Positions 1-6,813 of a stretch of 64,000 nt of DNA are shown here, in pieces. The stretch is from positions 682,001 through 746,000 of the forward strand of contig NZ_QTJV01000002.1 in NCBI RefSeq assembly GCF_003412465.1, given 5' to 3'. Source of the DNA: Chitinophaga silvisoli (GTDB lineage Bacteria; Bacteroidota; Bacteroidia; Chitinophagales; Chitinophagaceae). A model generated the notes under the pieces. The model saw only the letters and a list, made by a program, of their open reading frames with translations, was not told the origin of the DNA and did not search any database. A program made the position numbers and the translations under genes. The first letter of the stretch is position 1. Each line of letters begins with the position of its first letter.

Positions 1-1
1 G

Positions 2-127
2 GATCTGTTCGAACTACATGAAGGAGTAAAAGTGCAGATTACTGACGGTACCAGTGAGTTCTGTAAGATAGAGCTGCCAGATGGTAAAACCGGCTGGATG
101 GCCTGTGGGGATATCAAAAAACTATAG
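2..127 (+). CDS. C-terminal end of an SH3-domain protein, BatE-like (partial)
   Basis: Frame 2 is open from the left edge and stops at the TAG at 125-127, giving 41 residues. The segment ends in a bacterial SH3-like fold: HEGVKVQITDG, then a Lys/Glu-rich strand, then GKTGWMACGDIKKL. That is how the TPR-SH3 protein BatE of Bacteroidota aerotolerance operons ends, but other SH3_3 proteins end the same way and the N-terminal TPR part lies outside the window. The stop overlaps the stop of the minus-strand LytTR gene by six bases, so the two genes are convergent with no room for a terminator. Family membership is an inference from the short tail. Confidence 0.55.
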   Translation, partial: DLFELHEGVKVQITDGTSEFCKIELPDGKTGWMACGDIKKL

Positions 128-877
128 CCGCTCGATTCGCTCCATAAAATCCTGCTTCCGGTGCCGGGAGACAGGAATACAGCTTCCATCATTCATAATG
201 ATTTCGCCACCGTCGCCTTTCAGGTATCGGTCCATGTAGTTCAGATTCACTACATAGCTGTGGTGTACCCTGAAGAATCCTTTGTTCCGCAGCATATTTT
301 CAATCTCTTTGAGGGAGCGGAATACAGTGGCCGGTTCTGGTGTGGACAGAAGGTGCATGCGGGTATTGATACCGTCTGCCATGCAGTACAGGATATCTTT
401 CACCAGGATCATTCTCAGGCCTTCGGGGCTAGGTAAGCCCAGTCGCTCACCGGGATGCAGGTGCTGGTGCAGCAGTTCCATCGTATTGCCTGAGCGGGTA
501 GGGGACTTATCTGTATGATGTGCCTGGCGTACCATGGCCTTATCTACTGCTTCCTGCAGCTCATCTTTCAGGATAGGTTTCAGCAAAAAGTCAACGACGT
601 TGTGGCGAATTGCCTCCAGGGCATATGATTCATGAGAAGTAGTGACGATAATGGCGGTATTTATATGGCCGCAGGCTTTTATCACCTCAAAACCATTGAG
701 GCCAGGCATTTCCACATCCAGGAAAAGCAGTTCAGGTTGATGTTTTTCTATGGCTTCAAGCGCAGAAAGGCCATCAGCACATACGGCGACGATGTTTACA
801 GAAGGGCAATGTTTTTCTAATAACAGTTTTAGTACACTCCTGCTCAGCTTTTCGTCATCAACGATGATGGTTCGCAT
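122..877 (-). CDS. LytTR-family response regulator
   Basis: A 251-residue two-domain regulator. Residues 1-115 form a receiver domain: the acidic pair DDE near residue 8, the phosphoacceptor Asp in LFLDVEMPG, the conserved Thr/Ser after the fourth strand (IIVTTSHES) and the Lys in FLLKPI. Residues ~150-250 are a LytTR DNA-binding domain (DILYCMADG, then a FFRVHHSYVVNL motif and a SRHRKQDF end). The ATG at 877 is chosen because it starts the receiver fold directly; an in-frame TTG two codons earlier is less likely. A LytS-type kinase gene lies upstream on the same strand at 1043-1834, separated by 165 bases, and is the probable partner. Target genes cannot be read from the sequence. Confidence 0.9.
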   Translation of the reverse strand: MRTIIVDDEKLSRSVLKLLLEKHCPSVNIVAVCADGLSALEAIEKHQPELLFLDVEMPGLNGFEVIKACGHINTAIIVTTSHESYALEAIRHNVVDFLLKPILKDELQEAVDKAMVRQAHHTDKSPTRSGNTMELLHQHLHPGERLGLPSPEGLRMILVKDILYCMADGINTRMHLLSTPEPATVFRSLKEIENMLRNKGFFRVHHSYVVNLNYMDRYLKGDGGEIIMNDGSCIPVSRHRKQDFMERIERL

Positions 878-1042
878 GATCAATAAATAATTCTTATTCC
901 ATGTATTCCTCTATGTTTATTTCAGGGCCGGGTGGTGTATAGAGTTAATACTAAAATTGAGTTGATTAGGATGGTAATAATTCTGCGTTGAAAATACAAA
1001 ATCTGTTGACATTGGAACTATTTTTAATTTGACAGCTAAGCA

Positions 1043-1834
1043 TTATCCTTCATGTGTGGGCATCATACGACTATTAACATGGAGCATGGAAATTTTGATA
1101 CGATGTCCGGAAGGGTCTTCTTCTTCAGCTATCTGTGCCTGAATATGATATTTTTCATTGATCACCTGTATTCTTTCTCCGGCAATGGTGATACCTTTTT
1201 TGAGGTAGGATTGCTGGTCCAGGTCGGGGGCCTCCTGTTGTACACCGTTATCTTCAATACACACGGCAATAGTATCTCCTTCCCGGTCGATGGTAATATT
1301 GAGCATACCACCTTTGCCCGGCCTTAGGAGCAGGCGACGCCAGATGACATCCTGTACATATGGCTGTATAAGCAGGGGAGGGACAAAAGTAAGCTGCTGA
1401 GCGACAGCAGGAAGTACTTCCAGCTGGTATTCGAACTGTTGGCCAAACCGGAGCTGTTCCAGTTGCAGATAGAGCTCCAGTGCCTCCACATCTTCTTCAA
1501 GGTTCACCCATTCTTTGTTACAATTACGGATGATGAGCCGCATCAAGCGGGCAAAACGTGTCAGGTAAAGGGATGCAAGATCCGTACTGGTCGTAAGAAT
1601 GTAGTGGTGTATAGCATTCAGGCTATTGAAAATAAAGTGGGGGTTCATCTGGGCCTGAAATGCATGCATTTCAAGATGGACGAGTGCCTGTTGCCTGCTT
1701 ATCTCTTTTGCTACATCCTTTTTCAGCTTATTTTCCCGGTTGCGGAACAGAATCAATACCAGGGCCAGGCTCAACAAGAAAAACAGCCAATATTGCCAGC
1801 CCGCTGCATTGAATAAATCAAAGCAAAAACTCAC
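1043..1834 (-). CDS. LytS-type sensor kinase with an eroded ATP-binding domain
   Basis: 263 residues starting at GTG. One membrane segment (residues ~12-30) is followed by a charged linker and the His_kinase domain with NPHFIFNSLN (His66). The C-terminal ATPase part is unusual. The N-box, normally VENAIWHG in Bacteroidota homologues, reads VQDVIWRR (160-167). The G1 box reads DNGVQQ (195-200) instead of DNGVG, and the second glycine motif reads KKGITIAGERI. So the Mg-coordinating Asn and several glycines are replaced while the phosphoacceptor His remains. There is no large extracytoplasmic sensor domain. It is probably co-expressed with the LytTR regulator at 122-877. It may be a weak or inactive kinase that acts as a phosphatase or as a partner for another kinase. 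Confidence 0.85.
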   Translation of the reverse strand: MSFCFDLFNAAGWQYWLFFLLSLALVLILFRNRENKLKKDVAKEISRQQALVHLEMHAFQAQMNPHFIFNSLNAIHHYILTTSTDLASLYLTRFARLMRLIIRNCNKEWVNLEEDVEALELYLQLEQLRFGQQFEYQLEVLPAVAQQLTFVPPLLIQPYVQDVIWRRLLLRPGKGGMLNITIDREGDTIAVCIEDNGVQQEAPDLDQQSYLKKGITIAGERIQVINEKYHIQAQIAEEEDPSGHRIKISMLHVNSRMMPTHEG

Positions 1835-2023
1835 GCCTTATCGGTTTACTATTCCAAGGATACAATTAAAATCTTAGTTCGGAATTAAATGCAAATTGTC
1901 TGACTATGAATAACAATATCCGTCAAATCCGCTTAAGCTGGAAGCAACACTTATTACTAGGCAGTATTTATGATAAAAGCGGTGTCTTTTTGCCGGTAAA
2001 TGGTAGGAGAGTAGGGTTTATAG

Positions 2024-2063
2024 AATAAAAAATTGCGAAATACGTGATCCGCACTTCGCAATT
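2024..2063 (-). terminator. Intrinsic terminator of the OmpR-type regulator gene
   Basis: On the minus strand a 14-bp stem (with two G-U pairs) is formed by 2050-2063 and 2031-2044, with a five-base loop, followed by a T-run at 2024-2030. It lies 26 bases after the stop at 2089. Confidence 0.8.
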
Positions 2064-2088
2064 AGTTCATTTTAGATACAGCAGGGGC

Positions 2089-2796
2089 TTATTCTGTAAA
2101 CTTATAGCCTACGCCTCTTACTGAATGGAAATATCTGGAATTCCGGCTGTCTTCTTCGAAGTACTTGCGGAAATTGAGAATAAAGTTGTCAATAGTACGG
2201 GTGGTAGGATATACGTTGTACCCCCATACTACCTGCAGGATTTTTTCCCGGGTCACTACTTCTCCTTTGTTCTCGATCAGGAGCTTCAGGAGCATGGTTT
2301 CTTTTTTGCTCAGCTCATAGTGTTTGCCATCCTTTCCGATGCACTCCTGTGCTGCAAAATCAATTTGGTTGTCGCCGAAACGGTAGACGTTCGAGACACT
2401 ATCTTTGTCCTGGATCTTCTTGTTTTTCAGGATCAGTTTTTCTACTCGCAGGAGCAGCTCTTCGAGGTTGAAGGGCTTGGTCATGTAGTCATCGCCCCCT
2501 TTTTTCAGGCCCAGTACGCGGTCCGCACTGCTGTTCTTGGCACTGAGAAAGAGGATAGGCACTTCGTTGTTCTGGATCCTGATGTTTTCGCACACGGCGA
2601 TACCATCCATTTCAGGCAACATTATATCCAGTATGATGAGGTCGAAATACTCGTTTTTTACTGCTTTTAAAGCAGCGGTTCCATTATCTACAGCCGTTAC
2701 TTCATAGCCTTCCAGCTCCAGGTTGAGCTTGAGGGCTTCCTGAAGATTCTCTTCGTCTTCTACCAGTAGTATGGATGCTTTTGTAGCTTCCTTCAT
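2089..2796 (-). CDS. OmpR/PhoB-family response regulator
   Basis: 235 residues. The receiver domain has EDE near residue 13, phosphoacceptor Asp in LIILDIMLPEMDG, SAK and the KPF motif. The winged-helix DNA-binding domain occupies about residues 130-235 and ends in the typical TIDNFILNFRKYF and VRGVGYKF strings. The gene follows its histidine kinase (2837-3853) by 40 bases and ends in a strong terminator, so it closes a yicC-gldH-kinase-regulator run on the minus strand. The regulon is unknown; the position after gldH hints at envelope or motility control, which is inference only. Confidence 0.93.
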   Translation of the reverse strand: MKEATKASILLVEDEENLQEALKLNLELEGYEVTAVDNGTAALKAVKNEYFDLIILDIMLPEMDGIAVCENIRIQNNEVPILFLSAKNSSADRVLGLKKGGDDYMTKPFNLEELLLRVEKLILKNKKIQDKDSVSNVYRFGDNQIDFAAQECIGKDGKHYELSKKETMLLKLLIENKGEVVTREKILQVVWGYNVYPTTRTIDNFILNFRKYFEEDSRNSRYFHSVRGVGYKFTE

Positions 2797-2836
2797 AGTT
2801 TAAATTTCGATAAGCTTAAATTACTGATAATGTAAT

Positions 2837-3853
2837 TTACGCCGTTTGTACGGAATATACCGGCCATGTGATTTCAAAACATGCTCCGGTAGGTACGTTA
2901 TCTTTTACGATGATAGTTCCGCCATGTTGCTGTACGATCCTTCTGGTAAGGAAGAGGCCCAACCCCGATCCTTTGGCTTTGCGCGTATTCTCATTGCCAA
3001 TGCGGTAAAATTTTAGGAAGATTCTTTCCCGTTCATCGACTGGGATGCCGGGTCCTTCATCTTTCACGATCAGTTTAAGCTGCCCGGCATTTTCCTCTAA
3101 CCGTACGTCTATAACCGTATTTCTGGGTGCATATTTAGCGGCATTCTCCACGAGGTTGTTCAGCGCTATCTGGAGCATGAACTTATCACCATTCAGCCAA
3201 ACATCTGGCAAAATATGTGCCTGTATAGAGTGTGTGGCGATTCTGCCTTTTATTTCCTTTACGCCGGTGGCTACCAGTTCGGAAAAATTGAGGTCTTCGC
3301 GGAACAGCTTATAACGGTCTGATTCCATTTGGGATGCCAGCAATATATTATTACACAGCTGATCGAGACGATTGGTTTCGCGAATGGTATTGTCCAGTAA
3401 CTTGAGTCGCTTTTCCTCATCCAGTCTATGCTTACGAAGTGTTTCCAGATTGAGTTTAGCGGCGGCGATAGGGGATTTTAGTTCGTGTGTTACGGCCATC
3501 ATGAAGTTCTGCTGTTGCTGGGAGAGCTTCATTTGTTTGTAGATAGAGCGGTATACAAAGAATCCGCCCATTAGGATGATGGCCAGAAAAATAATTCCTT
3601 CTCCAATGAACATGACAGTACGGCGGTACTCTGTCGTTTGGATCCGTGCCAGTTCCTGTTTGTATTCTACGGGATGTGCAACACTGTCAGTTCTCAGCAC
3701 CAGGTTCTGGATCTCGAAGCGGGAAATCTGTTCGCTTTGCATAAACAGGAGTACCCCCCACCATACGAGTGCCAGGATCGTGTATGCAAGTACAAACAGA
3801 TAGATGACGGAAATGGCTTTCCCGTCCTGTAATTTATTGAGTAGCTTTTTCAT
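2837..3853 (-). CDS. Membrane sensor histidine kinase
   Basis: 338 residues from the ATG at 3853; a longer in-frame start at 3892 would add 13 residues lying inside gldH. Two membrane segments (about 15-38 and 80-100) bracket a small extracytoplasmic loop of roughly 40 residues. The HisKA helix carries the phosphoacceptor His in MAVTHELKSPIAAAK. The HATPase_c domain has NNLVENAAKYA (N-box), DEGPGIP (G1) and GSGLGLFLTRRI (G2), so the kinase looks intact. The start overlaps the end of gldH by 20 bases, implying translational coupling. The regulator at 2089-2796 is the evident partner. The short loop suggests sensing within the membrane or through another protein. Confidence 0.93.
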   Translation of the reverse strand: MKKLLNKLQDGKAISVIYLFVLAYTILALVWWGVLLFMQSEQISRFEIQNLVLRTDSVAHPVEYKQELARIQTTEYRRTVMFIGEGIIFLAIILMGGFFVYRSIYKQMKLSQQQQNFMMAVTHELKSPIAAAKLNLETLRKHRLDEEKRLKLLDNTIRETNRLDQLCNNILLASQMESDRYKLFREDLNFSELVATGVKEIKGRIATHSIQAHILPDVWLNGDKFMLQIALNNLVENAAKYAPRNTVIDVRLEENAGQLKLIVKDEGPGIPVDERERIFLKFYRIGNENTRKAKGSGLGLFLTRRIVQQHGGTIIVKDNVPTGACFEITWPVYSVQTA

Positions 3854-4364
3854 TGGTCCGTAAACCGGCTTTCTCCACCCGTAAGCCAACATTCATGATA
3901 TCCGGAAGCGGATTTTGCCGCATGTTTTGTTCAAAAGTAAACTTATAAGTGCCTGGTTTGTTCAATATCGCCTTTGCCTGAATAGGAATCCGGTGTTCAT
4001 AAATGTCGTCAAGTTTATTCACCTTGACACCATTTGGTCCACTGCCCAGCCATTTGCCATTCACATCAGCCAGGGGTAATTCAACCCTCTGGGAGATAGG
4101 TTGTCCACCCGGAAACTGCGTATTGATCAGCAGATAAATATTACTATAGGGGTATGAATCCTTGTGACGGATATTCACATAGATGTTATACAAATAGGCT
4201 GTATCTGCCGGTTGCAGGGTGACCTCAAATGCTGGCTTATAGTTGTAGGCCCATTCATGCCCCGGAATCTCCAGGTTCTTTTCATAGGTGTCCATCTTCA
4301 TGGGCTCGCAGGAAGCTGCTACCAGCAACATTCCTACAGCCATCATCCGGAAGAATTTGTTCAT
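3834..4364 (-). CDS. gldH: Gliding motility lipoprotein GldH
   Basis: 176 residues with a lipoprotein signal peptide; the lipobox LLVAASC puts the acylated Cys at residue 19. The remainder is a beta-rich GldH domain: an early PGHEW-type segment, then YNIYVNIRHKDSYPYSNI, then the conserved LADVNGKWLGSG motif and a C-terminal YKFTFEQNMR strand. GldH is a lipoprotein needed for gliding and type IX secretion-linked motility in Bacteroidota. The gene sits 24 bases after yicC and overlaps the histidine kinase start by 20 bases. No other gld genes are in this window. Confidence 0.9.
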   Translation of the reverse strand: MNKFFRMMAVGMLLVAASCEPMKMDTYEKNLEIPGHEWAYNYKPAFEVTLQPADTAYLYNIYVNIRHKDSYPYSNIYLLINTQFPGGQPISQRVELPLADVNGKWLGSGPNGVKVNKLDDIYEHRIPIQAKAILNKPGTYKFTFEQNMRQNPLPDIMNVGLRVEKAGLRTNEKATQ

Positions 4365-4388
4365 ATACTATTGCGATACGGTTTTTTA

Positions 4389-5264
4389 TTACAGCACATT
4401 CAGCACCTGTTCTTTCGCTTTCTCCAGTTCATCTTTCATGAGTACTACCCATTGCTGGATGTTGGCATCATTAGCTTTGGAACCGGTCGTATTGATTTCA
4501 CGGCCTACTTCCTGTAACACGAATCCCAGTTTCTTACCCTTGGAAGGCTCTGCTTCTTTCAGGATTTCCTTGAAGTAGCGGCAGTGGTTTTCCAGTCTTA
4601 CCAGTTCTTCGGAGATGTCCAGTTTTTCTAAATAAAATATGAGTTCCTGTTCCAGGCGATTCTCGTCTATGTTTTCTTTACCTACATATTCAGCCAGCAG
4701 TGATTCGAGTCTGGTTCTTACCCTGTCTTTACGCTGGGGGTCCAGTTCTCTTACCTTGATGGTGTAGTTTTCGATGTTCTCTATGCGGGTGAGCAGGTCA
4801 GCTGCCAGCACCTGACCTTCGTCCAGGCGATGCGCATCGAGGTCGGAAATAGCCTGCTGCAGTGCTTTTTCCACTTCCTGCCATTCATCTTCAGAGATCT
4901 GCTCATTAGCGGGGCTCACTACTTCAGGGAGTTTCATCAGCACATTGAGCATATCTTCCTTGGGCAATTTCAGTTCATCGGCCAGGGTGGTGATGGACTG
5001 ATGGTAGAACTTTGCCAGATCTGTATTAATGACCACCGGACGGTTTGCTCCGTTCTGCCTGATATTAACACTGGCATCCAGCGTGCCACGTACTAACGTT
5101 TGCTGCAGCTGATTGCGTATATCAAACTCGTAGGGCTTTAACAACGGGGAAATTTTCAGGTTGACTTCAAACTGTTTTCCATTCAGTGATTTTATTTCTA
5201 CCACTATTGTTGTCTCTCCCCGGGTTATTTCAGCCCGTCCGAAGCCGGTCATTGATTTCAGCAT
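4389..5264 (-). CDS. YicC-family endoribonuclease
   Basis: 291 residues, the usual YicC/YloC length. The N-terminal YicC domain begins with the diagnostic MLKSMTGFGRAE string, and the C-terminal DUF1732 part holds NRLEQELIFYLEKLDISEE, RLENHCRYF and GKKLGFVLQEVGREINT. E. coli YicC is described as an endoribonuclease that promotes sRNA turnover; the role here is inferred by homology. It is the first gene of the yicC-gldH-kinase-regulator run and has a TAnnTTTG promoter motif at 5284-5291. Confidence 0.93.
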   Translation of the reverse strand: MLKSMTGFGRAEITRGETTIVVEIKSLNGKQFEVNLKISPLLKPYEFDIRNQLQQTLVRGTLDASVNIRQNGANRPVVINTDLAKFYHQSITTLADELKLPKEDMLNVLMKLPEVVSPANEQISEDEWQEVEKALQQAISDLDAHRLDEGQVLAADLLTRIENIENYTIKVRELDPQRKDRVRTRLESLLAEYVGKENIDENRLEQELIFYLEKLDISEELVRLENHCRYFKEILKEAEPSKGKKLGFVLQEVGREINTTGSKANDANIQQWVVLMKDELEKAKEQVLNVL

Positions 5265-5283
5265 ATTAGAGATTTGTAAGCAA

Positions 5284-5291
5284 CAAACCTA
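5284..5291 (-). promoter_or_regulatory. Promoter -7 element of yicC
   Basis: TAGGTTTG on the minus strand matches the Bacteroidota TAnnTTTG element, 19 bases before the yicC ATG (5264). Confidence 0.6.
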
Positions 5292-5327
5292 CCTAAATTA
5301 GCCCAAAGCACAAAGAATCGTTCAAGA

Positions 5328-5918
5328 TCAGGCCTTAAAGAGCAGGTCGTAGAGCTCCTGTTTACTGTATTCCTTCATGTCGCCTGGCTGCAAACCAGCT
5401 ATAGTAGCCTTCCCTATCCGGTAACGTATAAGTCTCAACGTTGGGAAACCTACGGCTGCAGTCATTTTTCGTACCTGCCTGTTTTTCCCTTCTTTCAGGG
5501 ACAATTTTATCCAGGGGGCGGGTATGCTCTTGCGGAAACGGATAGGAGGGTTGCGTTCAGGCACTACAGGATCTTCTTCAAAAAGGGTGGCCTTGCAGGG
5601 ACGGGTTTTATACATCTTACCATCTATATTGATATCCACTCCCTGGCTCAGTTGCCGGATAGCGGTATCGGTCACAGCACCATCTACCTGTACCCAATAT
5701 TCCCTTTCATGTGCAAATTTTGGATCCAGGAGCCGGTGATTGAGGGCCTTGTCATTGGTCAATACCAGGAGGCCTTCACTGTCATAGTCTAAGCGTCCTA
5801 CCGGGTAAACATCCGAAGGAACTTTAAAAAAATCTCCCAGGCTGGCTTTTCCTTCTTCTTTGCCGAAACGGGTAAGTACCTGGAATGGTTTATATATTAT
5901 ATAATAATTAAATGCCAT
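5328..5918 (-). CDS. rRNA large-subunit pseudouridine synthase, RluE/RluB type
   Basis: 196 residues, a stand-alone catalytic domain of the RsuA/RluB/RluE family without an S4 domain. The catalytic motif PVGRLDYDSEGLLVLTND contains the nucleophilic Asp; downstream are the family strings LKEGKNRQVRKM and LRLIRYRIG. Lack of the S4 domain and length near 200 residues fit RluE, which modifies 23S rRNA (U2457 in E. coli). The exact target is not visible in sequence. It is divergent from the Fnr-like gene at 5991. Confidence 0.88.
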   Translation of the reverse strand: MAFNYYIIYKPFQVLTRFGKEEGKASLGDFFKVPSDVYPVGRLDYDSEGLLVLTNDKALNHRLLDPKFAHEREYWVQVDGAVTDTAIRQLSQGVDINIDGKMYKTRPCKATLFEEDPVVPERNPPIRFRKSIPAPWIKLSLKEGKNRQVRKMTAAVGFPTLRLIRYRIGKATIAGLQPGDMKEYSKQELYDLLFKA

Positions 5919-5969
5919 AAGGACTGATGAGCAATGCGATTTTTTGCAGGTTTTAATCTACTAAATTAG

Positions 5970-5977
5970 TAATTTTG
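5970..5977 (+). promoter_or_regulatory. Promoter -7 element of the Fnr-like gene
   Basis: TAATTTTG matches TAnnTTTG, 13 bases before the ATG at 5991. The dyad ACTAA-A-TTAGT (5960-5970) overlaps it and could be an autoregulatory site. Confidence 0.55.
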
Positions 5978-5990
5978 GAGATCGAATACT

Positions 5991-6701
5991 ATGTGTACGC
6001 CTTTCCATAATGCCTCGTGTATGAACTGTCAGGACCGCTTTGGATCAATTTTATTCAAGGCGGAGAAGTGCAATCTGGAAGAAATAGATGCCGCCAAGGT
6101 CTGCTCCACCTATAAAAAAGGAGAAGTAGTATTCCAGGAAGGCACCTATCCCTTCGGCATTTACTGCGTAAATACCGGCAAAATTAAGCTCTCTCATTCA
6201 GGAGATGATGGCCGCGAACAGATCGTCAGGCTGGCTAAGCCAGGTGACATCATCGGCTATAAGGCACTTTTATCGGCCGAAAGGTACACAGCTTCCGCTA
6301 TCGCACTGGACGATTCCTCTGTATGCTTTATTCCAAAAGACCTTTTTATGAGCATCCTTCAAAAAGATGCGAACCTCTCTTTTGAAATGATGCGCATCAT
6401 TGCCAGCGAGCTGCGTAAGGCCGAAACCAAGATTACCCACCTGGCCCAGAAGCCTGTGAGGGAACGTCTGGCTGAAACCCTTCTCTTTATTAAGGAGACC
6501 TACGGCGTGGAACAGGATGGCACCACCCTCAATGTGCGCCTGAGCCGTGAAGAAATAGCCAACCTGGTAGGCACTGCTACCGAGTCGGCCATCCGCCTGC
6601 TTTCTGAATTTAAGAAGGACGGCCTGATTGAGCTGCAGGGTAAGAAGATCCGCCTGCTCAACCAGGAAGAAATTACCCGCACCGCCAACCTACAGGACTA
6701 A
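5991..6701 (+). CDS. Crp/Fnr-family transcription regulator, Fnr-like
   Basis: 236 residues. The N-terminal region is Cys-rich: C2, C10 and C13 (CMNC), C27 and C38, followed by a cyclic-nucleotide-binding-type beta barrel (about 40-150) and an HTH_Crp domain with LSREEIANLVGTATESAIR as the recognition part (E-SAIR). Classical Fnr has three N-terminal cysteines plus a central one for a [4Fe-4S] cluster; here the spacing differs, so cluster binding is plausible but not proven. FNR-type dyads at 6754-6767 and 9325-9342, upstream of cbb3 oxidase genes, make it the obvious local regulator of microaerobic respiration. Confidence 0.85.
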   Translation: MCTPFHNASCMNCQDRFGSILFKAEKCNLEEIDAAKVCSTYKKGEVVFQEGTYPFGIYCVNTGKIKLSHSGDDGREQIVRLAKPGDIIGYKALLSAERYTASAIALDDSSVCFIPKDLFMSILQKDANLSFEMMRIIASELRKAETKITHLAQKPVRERLAETLLFIKETYGVEQDGTTLNVRLSREEIANLVGTATESAIRLLSEFKKDGLIELQGKKIRLLNQEEITRTANLQD

Positions 6702-6753
6702 TTATCACCGTCCTGTCATTTCCTTTACTTCCTGATTGTTGTCACCCCGGCTC

Positions 6754-6767
6754 TTGACTCTTGTCAT
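6754..6767 (+). promoter_or_regulatory. FNR/CRP-type dyad upstream of ccoI
   Basis: TTGAC-TCTT-GTCAT is a 5+4+5 dyad with one mismatch to the symmetric form, resembling TTGAT-N4-ATCAA. Its centre (6760.5) lies about 41-42 bases before the start point expected from the -7 element at 6790-6797, the classic activating (class II) position. Confidence 0.55.
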
Positions 6768-6789
6768 TTTTCCCCCTTTACATTGCCGG

Positions 6790-6797
6790 TATTTTTG
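6790..6797 (+). promoter_or_regulatory. Promoter -7 element of ccoI
   Basis: TATTTTTG matches TAnnTTTG. It is 16 bases before the chosen ATG at 6814. No TTG is present at the -33 spacing, which fits an activator-dependent promoter. Confidence 0.6.
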
Positions 6798-6813
6798 CAC
6801 CAAATCCTTTATC

